A stretch of DNA of 16,888 bases, taken from Anaerolineales bacterium (GTDB taxonomy: Bacteria; Chloroflexota; Anaerolineae; Anaerolineales; Villigracilaceae). Under the pieces are notes generated by a model. The model ran no database searches, had not been told where the DNA came from, and saw nothing but the letters and a program-made list of their open reading frames with translations. Every line of letters starts with the position of its first letter. Position 1 is the first letter of the stretch. Positions 1 to 6,798 of the stretch are shown piece after piece. Made by a program: the position numbers and the translations under genes. The stretch covers positions 1 through 16,888 of the forward strand of contig JAEURF010000003.1 of NCBI GenBank assembly GCA_016789205.1, given 5' to 3'.

Positions 1-468
1 TTCAAACATAAAACCAACGAGCCACAAGGCTGTGCCAGTTAAATCGCAATTGCATTGGAGCGGACTCGGCGTGCTAGCAGTGACGGCAATTAACGGGGCG
101 GCGATAATCCAAAGCAAAACACCTTGTAATAAAAATACTTTGAAAAAACTTTGCCACCACCAATTTGCTCCTGCATCTGCCCGCCATTTGGCATAACGAA
201 AATCTTCGGGTTGACCATGATTGCGTTGGTAAATATGAATGGATAAGCGTAATCCCCAAATGGTGACTAATACACCAAGTAAAACGATTCGTGCGGTCAA
301 TGGCGTGTTTGCAATCCATGTTGCGACCCAATAAGTAATGACGAATCCCAAGCCCCAGAAAATATCTACAATGCTGGCGTCTTTAAGGCGTAGGCTGAGC
401 AACCACAGCAAAATCATTAAGCTGAGAACGACAATTCCGCTAGTTAACCATAACGATAAAAATGACAT
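1..468 (-). CDS. DUF1295 / steroid 5-alpha-reductase-like membrane protein, 3' end cut off by window edge
   Basis: The frame is open from an ATG at 468 down to base 1 and gives 156 residues with no stop, so the C-terminus lies outside the window. The protein is strongly hydrophobic, with a membrane segment at about residues 5-27 and further ones near 38-50, 55-75 and 112-130. Family-type signatures are DASIVDIFWGLGF near residues 30-42 and QPEDFRYAKWR near 86-96, followed by FFKVFLLQGVLLW. These match the DUF1295 family, related to steroid 5-alpha-reductase C-terminal proteins. Substrate is unknown; members are thought to be NAD(P)H-dependent reductases of lipids. The start has an AAGGAAG ribosome site that overlaps the end of the upstream MerR gene, whose stop codon is 9 bases away, so it is the third gene of the crtI operon. 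DUF1295 genes often sit in light- or singlet-oxygen-response clusters, which fits the neighbours. Family assignment is fairly secure, role is inference. Confidence 0.78.
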   Translation of the reverse strand, partial: MSFLSLWLTSGIVVLSLMILLWLLSLRLKDASIVDIFWGLGFVITYWVATWIANTPLTARIVLLGVLVTIWGLRLSIHIYQRNHGQPEDFRYAKWRADAGANWWWQSFFKVFLLQGVLLWIIAAPLIAVTASTPSPLQCNCDLTGTALWLVGFMFE

Positions 469-477
469 ATGCTTCCT

Positions 478-1785
478 TTATACTTCTGTATACGATTTCA
501 ACCAAGTTTTAATAGGGTCGCCTTGACCGTTGATTTGTTCATCAATGGCATTCGAATAGCTTTCCATAAACTTAGATAATTCTTGCGGTGGACGGCTATA
601 GGCTTTCAATAAACTTTTTAGCCATTCCATTTCTTCGGCAACGTGTTCCATATCACCGAGTTGTAAGGCGGCGGCGATGTTGTTTCCTAAAAAGTAAATC
701 CCATTATTTAATTCTTCTGGGCTAATGGACAATGGTTGCAGATTTTTTTTCAAACTGCTTTCAATCAGTGTGCGTTTGGTATTGAAGCCATGTAATGCAG
801 AGAGATGTTGTTCTGGCGCAATTTTTGCCGGCTTGTCTTTGATTTTGCCTTTGAGCAATCTCTCCACTTCTTGTATGGAGTTCTCAATTGTATTGCCGAG
901 AAAATGACCGGGAATATACTCAATAATGCTAGGGCGTAAGTTGAAAATCCGCCCGCCAAATGCCGCGGTGGTGCCTTGATTGCTCAAGGAGAGCAAAGTA
1001 TTTTGCAAAGATGCCGCACTGACTAATGTTTGCGCAACCAATATCACCAAATTGGCTTTTACTTTTGTGGCAGTTTCTGAAAATCTCTCGGTTGGCACAT
1101 TTGCACCAAGATAGATGACGTTCAGTCCGCGGCGGCGTAAAAGCAATGACACCAACAAAGGCGTAAACGTGTGCCATTCACCGGGCGGGCAACCGACCAG
1201 CACAGTTTGCGAACGTGTAGGCGGCGGTGATGCACTCAGTAAAGCGTCAATGCGGCGCATGGCTAAGCCAGATGCAAAATGTTCTTGTTGTACGCTGGCA
1301 TGATTGCTGTACCAAAGTTTGCCAATTTCAGCCATGCCTTTTTGTAAAATTTCAAGGCAAACATCTTCCACTTGAAATATTGAAAAGGCTTTATTCAATG
1401 CTTGTTCTGCCATAATTTCGTTGAAGTTCAAACAAGCCGCAATCCATTCAGCGCGGAGCGCATTCATGGTTGTATCTGATGTATTCGATGATGTTGAGGC
1501 GTTGCTTAAGCCTAAGGTAGCAGAACCAGCTAGTGGGTCAGTTCCTGAAGCGGAAATTTCATTCCACAAATCTACTGCACGTGAAATCGAAAGTCCTTCC
1601 GATTGTCTGGTTGTCAACCATTTAATCGTCTCAATATCATATTGTGAATACAAACGATGCCCGCCTCCTGTGCGTTGTGGCATGGGTAAACCATAGCGAC
1701 GTTCCCAAGCGCGTAATGTATCAGCGGCGAGACCAGTCTCGCGCAGAACTGCTTTTAAGTTAAAGGCGGGAATTTTACTAATCAT
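478..1785 (-). CDS. CarH/LitR-like MerR-family regulator with B12-binding domain and C-terminal extension
   Basis: 435 residues. Residues 6-60 are a MerR winged helix (DTLRAWERRYGLP, then GGHRLYSQYDIETI). A Ser/Thr-rich linker (about 78-107) leads to a four-helix cobalamin cap (about 108-185) holding the CarH signature W158-x9-E168-H169. A Rossmann-type B12 domain follows (about 192-313) with GEWHTF, where His205 is the expected lower cobalt ligand. In the CarH family, adenosylcobalamin holds a DNA-bound tetramer in the dark, and light breaks it to derepress carotenoid genes. Residues 315-435 form an extra helical, acidic region absent from the ~285-residue Thermus CarH; I do not recognise it. 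Tyr159 occupies the place of Thermus His132. AGAGGAAA lies before the ATG. The gene starts 10 bases after the crtI stop, so if it represses the crtI promoter it is autoregulated. Fold is secure; light control is inferred. Confidence 0.9.
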   Translation of the reverse strand: MISKIPAFNLKAVLRETGLAADTLRAWERRYGLPMPQRTGGGHRLYSQYDIETIKWLTTRQSEGLSISRAVDLWNEISASGTDPLAGSATLGLSNASTSSNTSDTTMNALRAEWIAACLNFNEIMAEQALNKAFSIFQVEDVCLEILQKGMAEIGKLWYSNHASVQQEHFASGLAMRRIDALLSASPPPTRSQTVLVGCPPGEWHTFTPLLVSLLLRRRGLNVIYLGANVPTERFSETATKVKANLVILVAQTLVSAASLQNTLLSLSNQGTTAAFGGRIFNLRPSIIEYIPGHFLGNTIENSIQEVERLLKGKIKDKPAKIAPEQHLSALHGFNTKRTLIESSLKKNLQPLSISPEELNNGIYFLGNNIAAALQLGDMEHVAEEMEWLKSLLKAYSRPPQELSKFMESYSNAIDEQINGQGDPIKTWLKSYTEV

Positions 1786-1795
1786 AATTTTCCTC

Positions 1796-3322
1796 TTATG
1801 CTGGGTTTAACGTTGGCTCGTTAACGTTTTGCACAGCAATTTTACTCCTCTCCTTTAGAATTCTTTCTGTAGTTAATCGCGCAGATAATAAGACAATTGG
1901 TAAGCCAGTGCCGGGGTGAGTAGATGCTCCAGTAAAATATAAATTCTTATATTTTTTATGGCGATTTTGCGGACGTAAATAACCAACTTGCCAAAAGTTA
2001 TGACTCAAGCCAAACGCCGCGCCTTTTTCAAGATTGAAACGCTCTTTCCACGTTTTGGGCTGGTACACCACCTCAAACTTGATATGCTCTTTCAAATCAG
2101 TGATGCCAAATTCTTTTGCTAATCTTGCAAATACCGTTTCGCGTGCGCGATTGACGATGGCATCCCAATCTTGTTGAGAGCGTGCATCCAAATGACCAAC
2201 TGGCACTAAGACATACAAAGTGTCTTGACCTTTTGGTGCGGCGGCTTCATCTGTCCGTGCAGGTGCATGAACGTAAAAAGATGGTGATTCAGGTAGTGTA
2301 TGCTTTTCAAAGATATCGTCAAACGAGGTTTTATAATCGCCACCGAGAAATACATTGTGATGCGCAATTTGTGGATATTGTTTATCTACGCCCCAATAAA
2401 ACATAATCGTGGAGCAAGTGTAAAGTTTTTCGTCTAACTTTTTGGCTTCTTTTGCATCAGGCAAAAGTTCTTTGTATATGTATGGTAAATCTGCATTGCC
2501 GACAATAATATCAGCCGTCAACTTTTTCCCGTCAGCAGTCTCAACACTTTCTACTTTTGATTTTCCAACATTTATTTTCTTAACTGGCGCATTGTAGATA
2601 AATTTAACACCAAGCTTTTCAGCAATTTTGACTAAGGCTTGAATCCCAGCATACAAACCACCCATCGGATACCAAACACCTTCAGCCAATTCTGTGTATT
2701 GTAAAAGCGAATAAGTGGCAGGTGCATCATACGGGCTTAATCCCAAATACATATTTTGGAAAGTAAACGCGGCTTTCAGCCGTTCATCTTTGAAGAAGCG
2801 ACCTGTATTGGTGTAATGTTTACCCAATGCTTTGAGTTGAAAAATCAAGGGCAAATTTTTCAAACTGAAATATTCAAAGATGTTGAAGAAGTTTCTGCCC
2901 ACAAATTTTTCAAGCGAAACTTTGTAATGTTTATTGCCTTCAGCAATGTAATTCAAAAATCCGCTAAAGGCTGTTTCTTCTATTTTTTCAAGTTGTGTTT
3001 GCATCTTGCCAATATCTGAGGTTAATTCCAATTGCAGACCATCATCAAAATAGACTTTGTAGGTTGGGTCAATGCGGCGTAAGTCGAGGTGATCGCTCAT
3101 GCGTTCGCCGATAGAGGCAAAGGTTTCTTCCCAAACTTCAGGCATCAGAAACAAGGTCGGACCGATGTCGAAGCGGTGACCTTCCTGAGTCAATTGATTA
3201 CAACGCCCGCCGGGGGTGTCATTTTTTTCCAATACGGTTACATCGTATCCATTCTTCGCAAGCCGAGCGGCGGTAGCAATTCCGCCAATGCCTGCACCAA
3301 TTACAAGCGCTGTTTGTTTCAT
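1796..3322 (-). CDS. crtI: Phytoene desaturase (CrtI family)
   Basis: 508 residues, the usual CrtI length. The N-terminus carries the FAD/NAD-binding motif GAGIGG at residues 9-14, with VLEKNDTPGGRC completing the dinucleotide fold. The C-terminus has the family motif GASTHPGTGLP at 465-475 followed by VLLSARL. CrtI enzymes introduce double bonds into phytoene to give neurosporene or lycopene; they are FAD-dependent and membrane-associated. The number of desaturation steps cannot be read from sequence, and related CrtI-like desaturases or ketolases (CrtN, CrtO, CrtP) share the fold, but the adjacent divergent phytoene synthase favours a phytoene substrate. The ATG is preceded by AAGGAGATATT, a strong ribosome site. 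It is the first gene of an operon with the MerR-B12 regulator (10-base gap) and a DUF1295 gene, and has its own promoter facing the crtB promoter. Confidence 0.93.
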   Translation of the reverse strand: MKQTALVIGAGIGGIATAARLAKNGYDVTVLEKNDTPGGRCNQLTQEGHRFDIGPTLFLMPEVWEETFASIGERMSDHLDLRRIDPTYKVYFDDGLQLELTSDIGKMQTQLEKIEETAFSGFLNYIAEGNKHYKVSLEKFVGRNFFNIFEYFSLKNLPLIFQLKALGKHYTNTGRFFKDERLKAAFTFQNMYLGLSPYDAPATYSLLQYTELAEGVWYPMGGLYAGIQALVKIAEKLGVKFIYNAPVKKINVGKSKVESVETADGKKLTADIIVGNADLPYIYKELLPDAKEAKKLDEKLYTCSTIMFYWGVDKQYPQIAHHNVFLGGDYKTSFDDIFEKHTLPESPSFYVHAPARTDEAAAPKGQDTLYVLVPVGHLDARSQQDWDAIVNRARETVFARLAKEFGITDLKEHIKFEVVYQPKTWKERFNLEKGAAFGLSHNFWQVGYLRPQNRHKKYKNLYFTGASTHPGTGLPIVLLSARLTTERILKERSKIAVQNVNEPTLNPA

Positions 3323-3370
3323 AATATCTCCTTAATTTGCAAAGTAGTGCCGTGCACTCTTGCTAGAGAT

Positions 3371-3398
3371 ATTTTACACAATGTCAAGAATTTGTCAA
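3371..3398 (-). promoter_or_regulatory. Predicted crtI operon promoter
   Basis: On the minus strand a perfect -35 TTGACA (3398-3393) is followed after 16 bases by TAAAAT (3376-3371), one mismatch from the sigma-70 -10 consensus. Expected transcription start is near 3364, leaving about a 42-base leader before the crtI ATG at 3322. A second TTGACA lies inside the spacer (3387-3382), exactly 11 bases after the first. This spacing is what would be expected of a repressor direct repeat rather than a second promoter, because no -10 box sits at a suitable distance from it. Confidence 0.7.
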
Positions 3399-3427
3399 GT
3401 TTTAATTATACAAAACCTTGACAAATC
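3378..3427. promoter_or_regulatory. Candidate CarH-type operator: 11-bp direct repeats over both -35 boxes
   Basis: Facing crtI (minus strand) two abutting 11-mers are CTTGACAAATT (3399-3389) and CTTGACATTGT (3388-3378). Facing crtB (plus strand) two abutting 11-mers are TTATACAAAAC (3406-3416) and CTTGACAAATC (3417-3427), matching at 7 of 11 positions. The best crtI and crtB copies agree at 10 of 11 positions, in opposite orientation and 17 bases apart. In the Thermus CarH-DNA structure the regulator binds successive 11-bp direct repeats that include the -35 box, so the layout matches. Part of the similarity comes from the TTGACA promoter consensus itself, so the operator call is an inference. 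Confidence 0.55.
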
Positions 3428-3445
3428 TGATAAATTCAGTAAAAT
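3418..3445 (+). promoter_or_regulatory. Predicted crtB promoter
   Basis: A perfect TTGACA (3418-3423) is followed after 16 bases by TAAAAT (3440-3445), the same architecture as the divergent crtI promoter. The expected start of transcription, near 3452, gives a leader of about 44 bases to the ATG at 3496. It would leave only about 8 bases before the ATG at 3460, which supports the downstream start. The two -35 boxes are 19 bases apart back to back, so polymerase and repressor binding on the two sides may interfere with each other. Confidence 0.7.
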
Positions 3446-3483
3446 TCAATCTATAACTTATGACATCCTCAGATTTCTTTCAC

Positions 3484-3490
3484 AAGGAAG
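3484..3490 (+). promoter_or_regulatory. Ribosome binding site that decides the crtB start
   Basis: AAGGAAG lies 5 bases before the ATG at 3496. The upstream in-frame ATG at 3460 has no purine-rich site before it, so translation most likely begins at 3496. Confidence 0.75.
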
Positions 3491-3495
3491 ACCTT

Positions 3496-4434
3496 ATGCA
3501 AAACACTACCCAATGGGAAAACCGCCTGCTAGACCTAGCTGGCAATATCCATCCACACCCGCCAGCCAACCCGTTCTTTTCTTATTGGGCTGGTGATGCT
3601 TCTTTACAAACTGCGTATAGGCAAGCAGAGCAAGTCACTGCTAAGCATAGCAAGTCTTTTCATCTAGCCTCAGGCTTACTCCCCGAAGAGAAACGCTCTG
3701 CTGTGCGGGCTTTATATGCTTTTTGCCGTACTGTAGATGACATTGTTGATGAACTCGACTATAAAAAAGACCAAGATTTCGAATTGAATTATTGGAGGGA
3801 AATTGTTAAAACCGCCTCACCACCTGAGGGTGACTTGGTCGCTTTAGCTTGGGCAGATACTCTAGCCCGATACCACATTCCTCGCCATTACGCCTTGCAA
3901 TTGATAGACGGCGTCGCACGCGATTTATCCGAAACCTGTTACCAAACTTTTGATGAACTTGCCACATATTGTTATGGAGTTGCATCTACAGTCGGCTTAA
4001 TGAGCATGTACATTGTTGGGTTCAAAAGTACCGAGGCTGTGCCTTATGCAATCAAATTAGGCGTTGCTTTACAAATGACCAATATTTTGCGTGATGTGGG
4101 TGAGGACTATCGCAATGGACGTTTATACCTCCCGCGCGAAGAACTCCAGCAATTTGGAATCGCCGAAGAAGATATTGCCACAGGCAAAGTGACCCAAAAT
4201 TGGCGTGAGTTTATGCAATTCCAAATCCACCGCACACGCCATTTGTACAAAGATGCCGCGCCCGGCATTCATTTGCTAGAAAGAGAAGGTCAACTGGCGA
4301 TTCGTGCGGCTTCGGTCTTTTACGAAGGCATTTTGGATGTGATTGAGAAAAATGACTATGATGTATTTACCCGCCGTGCCTCATTAAGCAAGTGGGGGAA
4401 AATTGCCCGCATCCCTGCCTTGTTCTTTAAATAA
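3496..4434 (+). CDS. crtB: Phytoene synthase (squalene/phytoene synthase family)
   Basis: 312 residues from the chosen ATG, typical for bacterial CrtB. It condenses two geranylgeranyl diphosphates head to head into phytoene, the first committed step of carotenoid synthesis. Both Asp-rich Mg2+/diphosphate-binding motifs are present: DDIVD at residues 81-85 (within YAFCRTVDDIVDE) and DVGED at 200-204 (within NILRDVGEDYRNGRLYLP). The region AKHSKSFHLAS at 49-59 is the family's N-terminal substrate motif. Squalene-type synthases (HpnC, HpnD) are the main alternative, but the divergent crtI and shared control region argue for phytoene. An in-frame extension to an ATG at 3460 would add 12 residues and is not supported by a ribosome site. 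No clear intrinsic terminator follows the stop; the next 120 bases are AT-rich leader sequence for the next gene. Confidence 0.92.
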   Translation: MQNTTQWENRLLDLAGNIHPHPPANPFFSYWAGDASLQTAYRQAEQVTAKHSKSFHLASGLLPEEKRSAVRALYAFCRTVDDIVDELDYKKDQDFELNYWREIVKTASPPEGDLVALAWADTLARYHIPRHYALQLIDGVARDLSETCYQTFDELATYCYGVASTVGLMSMYIVGFKSTEAVPYAIKLGVALQMTNILRDVGEDYRNGRLYLPREELQQFGIAEEDIATGKVTQNWREFMQFQIHRTRHLYKDAAPGIHLLEREGQLAIRAASVFYEGILDVIEKNDYDVFTRRASLSKWGKIARIPALFFK

Positions 4435-4472
4435 TATCTGTGATTTAATATATTTTTAATACTAAAACCTTA

Positions 4473-4496
4473 TTTTTGAAGCCTATTTTGAAGCCT
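4473..4496 (+). repeat. 12-bp tandem direct repeat upstream of the HD-GYP gene
   Basis: Two adjoining copies of a 12-base unit, 4473-4484 and 4485-4496, are identical over TTTTGAAGCCT and differ only in the first base. They end four bases before the AAGGAG ribosome site of the leader ORF. The rest of 4435-4472 is AT-rich; no convincing promoter or terminator could be assigned there. The repeat could be a protein-binding site or simple slippage; the sequence does not decide. Confidence 0.6.
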
Positions 4497-4510
4497 GAAA
4501 AGGAGATAAT

Positions 4511-4555
4511 ATGTTTCTAGTATCTTGTAGAGTATCTTCGTTCTACAGCATTTGA
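4511..4555 (+). CDS. Putative 14-codon leader peptide before the HD-GYP gene
   Basis: The best ribosome site between crtB and the next gene, AAGGAG at 4500-4505, is spaced 5 bases from an ATG at 4511. That ATG opens a 14-codon frame (MFLVSCRVSSFYSI) ending in TGA at 4553-4555. The next gene's possible starts, TTG at 4557 and ATG at 4560, follow 1 and 4 bases after this stop and have no ribosome site of their own. The layout suggests that ribosomes finish the leader and reinitiate on the main gene. Whether the peptide is made is unknown. Confidence 0.45.
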   Translation: MFLVSCRVSSFYSI

Positions 4556-4559
4556 CTTG

Positions 4560-6725
4560 ATGAAAAAATATATTAGCGCTAATTTCTCGAATCTAGGTTT
4601 CATTTTCGCTATTTCAATTTTGCTTATTGCGGGGATATTTTCGTTTGTAAATTTGACCATCCTCATCGAAAGTAATAACCAAGTTAGCCAAACTTTGTTA
4701 ACCCTCACAAAACTTGAGGAAACCTTAACTTTGCTTGTAGATGCGGAAACAAGCCAGCGTGGTTACGTCATTACAGGGGATGAAGCCTACCTAGAGCCAT
4801 ATTACAACGCAATAAATTCCGAAACAGGGGTCAGGCGAAATTTAGAAGAACTTCAATCCCTTACAGCCAATAAACCACAACAACAAACTAGGCTGGAATA
4901 TTTAATACCGTTGATAGATGAAAGGTTGAAGGTCATTGCTCAGGTCATACATCAAAGAGAAGAGGCGGGGTTCGAATCGGCACAAGCTATTGTTTTAAAT
5001 GGCGGTGGCAAAGAGATGATGGATTCGATTCGCCAAACCTTTGCTGAGATGGAAATGGCGGAAAATGATATGTTGGTGTATTGGTCTGAGATGTCGTCGG
5101 TCAATTTGCGCAATACGATGATTGCAATGACTTTGGGTGCGCTTTTAAGTTTTATTTTATTACTTGCTTCATTTTATATGCTTAATCGTGAAGTTCGCGA
5201 ACGTCGGCTTGCTCAAACTGACTTGCATCAACTTAATCAAGAATTGGATAAAAGAGTTCAAGAACGTTCAGAACAATTGGTTGAAGCCAATCAAAGATAT
5301 GTGCGTGTATTAGACACCATGTTAGAAGGTTGTCAGATTATTGGTTTTGACTGGCGCTATCTCTATGTTAATGATGTGGTTGCCAATCAGGGACACATAA
5401 CTAAGGATAGGTTGTTAGGGCATACCATGATGGAAGTGTACCCTGGCATTGATGAAACCCCTTTGTTCACAACCTTAAGAGGTTGTATGCAAGAGCGTAA
5501 ACCGGCTCGCATCGAAAACGAGTTTACCTACCCCACTGGTGAAAAAGGTTGGTTTGAATTAAGTATTGAACCTATTGCTGAAGGGTTGTTTATCCTTTCG
5601 ATTGATATTACCGAACGAAAACGTTCAGAAGAAGCCATTCAACAGCAACTCTATCGTTTGAAATCTTTGCGTGCAATTGACCTTGCGATTCTGAGCGCAA
5701 CCGATTTACGCCTCACTCTTAAAACAGTCCTTGAAGAAGCAAAAACCAGATTACATGCCGATATTGTTCAGGTTGAATTATTTAACCCTGGCATGCTTGT
5801 ATTAGAAACCATTGGAACAACTGGAAATCATACTGAAGAAATGCAGTCACTTGTCACTCGGCTTGGTGATGGGATAAATGGCAAAACTGCTTTAGAACGC
5901 CGTACAGTGATTGTTGACATGATTGAAGAAGATGAATCTGATGACCCATTTATGTCAGTTCTGATTAAGGAAGATGCGCGTTCTTTATATTCCACGCCTC
6001 TTATCGTTAAGGGAAACTTGATTGGCGTTTTCAACGTTATCTTCCGCAAGCAGTATCAAGCAGACCAAGATTGGATTGATTTTTTTGAAACACTTGCTGG
6101 TCAGACCGCTATGGCAGTTGATAGCGTCAAATCATTTGAAGACTTGCAACGTTCAAATCTAGACCTTGCGATTGCCTACGATACAACCATCGAAGGCTGG
6201 TCTCACGCGTTAGATTTACGCGACAAAGAAACCGAAGGGCACACTTTACGCGTCACACAAATGACCTTAAGGCTTGCCCGCATTGCAGGTTTGAGTAGTG
6301 CTGAATTAGTGCATGTGCGGCGTGGTGCCTTGTTGCATGATATTGGCAAAATGGGCATACCTGATAATATTTTGCTAAAGCCGGATAAACTGAATCCAGA
6401 AGAGTGGGAAATCATGAAGAAGCATCCCGATTATGCTTATGAATTGTTATTGCCAATTACATATTTGCACCCCGCATTAGATATTCCGTATTGTCATCAT
6501 GAAAAATGGGATGGGAGTGGTTATCCACGTGGTTTGTATGGGGAACAAATCCCATTATCCGCGCGGCTGTTTGCAGTTGTAGATGTATGGGACGCACTCA
6601 GGTCAGACCGCCCATATCGCCAAGCCTGGGCAGAGGAGCGAGTGATTGAGCATATTCAGTCTTTGAATATGTCTCATTTTGACCCCCATGCAGTTGAAAT
6701 ATTTTTGAAAACTATAAATAAGTAA
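4560..6725 (+). CDS. Membrane CHASE3-PAS-GAF-HD-GYP protein, probable c-di-GMP phosphodiesterase
   Basis: 721 residues from the ATG (722 from TTG at 4557). Layout: membrane helix about 12-34; extracytoplasmic CHASE3-type helical domain about 40-180 with the typical DAETSQRGYVITGDEAYL; second helix about 187-208; short coiled coil about 210-245; PAS domain about 246-355 ending in ITERKRSEE; GAF domain about 368-525; HD-GYP domain about 540-720. HD-GYP residues look complete: EGHTLRV at 559-565, HDIGKMGIP at 593-601, HHEKWDGSGYP at 646-656. Such domains hydrolyse c-di-GMP at a metal centre, so the protein likely converts an external signal, with PAS and GAF inputs, into lower c-di-GMP. No GGDEF domain is present. 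Translation appears coupled to a leader ORF ending 4 bases upstream. A hairpin follows the gene. Confidence 0.9.
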   Translation: MKKYISANFSNLGFIFAISILLIAGIFSFVNLTILIESNNQVSQTLLTLTKLEETLTLLVDAETSQRGYVITGDEAYLEPYYNAINSETGVRRNLEELQSLTANKPQQQTRLEYLIPLIDERLKVIAQVIHQREEAGFESAQAIVLNGGGKEMMDSIRQTFAEMEMAENDMLVYWSEMSSVNLRNTMIAMTLGALLSFILLLASFYMLNREVRERRLAQTDLHQLNQELDKRVQERSEQLVEANQRYVRVLDTMLEGCQIIGFDWRYLYVNDVVANQGHITKDRLLGHTMMEVYPGIDETPLFTTLRGCMQERKPARIENEFTYPTGEKGWFELSIEPIAEGLFILSIDITERKRSEEAIQQQLYRLKSLRAIDLAILSATDLRLTLKTVLEEAKTRLHADIVQVELFNPGMLVLETIGTTGNHTEEMQSLVTRLGDGINGKTALERRTVIVDMIEEDESDDPFMSVLIKEDARSLYSTPLIVKGNLIGVFNVIFRKQYQADQDWIDFFETLAGQTAMAVDSVKSFEDLQRSNLDLAIAYDTTIEGWSHALDLRDKETEGHTLRVTQMTLRLARIAGLSSAELVHVRRGALLHDIGKMGIPDNILLKPDKLNPEEWEIMKKHPDYAYELLLPITYLHPALDIPYCHHEKWDGSGYPRGLYGEQIPLSARLFAVVDVWDALRSDRPYRQAWAEERVIEHIQSLNMSHFDPHAVEIFLKTINK

Positions 6726-6757
6726 TTCATCAAAATAACAGTTAATTAATTTTTGTG

Positions 6758-6777
6758 AGCCATTCGCCAGAATGGCT
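6758..6777 (+). terminator. Hairpin after the HD-GYP gene, possible weak intrinsic terminator
   Basis: AGCCATTC (6758-6765) and GAATGGCT (6770-6777) form a perfect 8-bp stem with a GCCA loop, 32 bases after the stop codon. The following bases, TTGTTG, are only partly T-rich, so termination may be incomplete. The hairpin ends 21 bases before the next gene and also overlaps the place expected for that gene's -35 box. Confidence 0.5.
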
Positions 6778-6786
6778 TTGTTGCAT

Positions 6787-6792
6787 TAGAAT
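6787..6792 (+). promoter_or_regulatory. Possible -10 box for a leaderless SGNH transcript
   Basis: TAGAAT ends 6 bases before the ATG at 6799, so a start site at the usual distance would fall on or next to the A of ATG. The gene has no ribosome site, which fits leaderless translation. A -35 match at the right distance (TCGCCA at 6764-6769) is poor, so the call is tentative. Confidence 0.35.
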
Positions 6793-6798
6793 CAGCCT

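Noticed and set aside
725..1696. Several open frames on the plus strand opposite the MerR-B12 gene
   Set aside because: They are shadows of a well-supported gene and show no recognisable protein features.
3382..3387. Second TTGACA as a separate crtI promoter
   Set aside because: No -10 box at 16-18 bases; better explained as a direct repeat within the operator.
3460..3495. Upstream in-frame start for crtB
   Set aside because: No ribosome site precedes it and it would leave only about an 8-base leader after the predicted promoter; AAGGAAG before 3496 fits better.
4511..4560. Leader ORF as the true N-terminus of the HD-GYP gene, split by a frameshift
   Set aside because: The HD-GYP protein already begins with a normal membrane helix from 4560, so no missing part is evident; kept as an open check in the finding.
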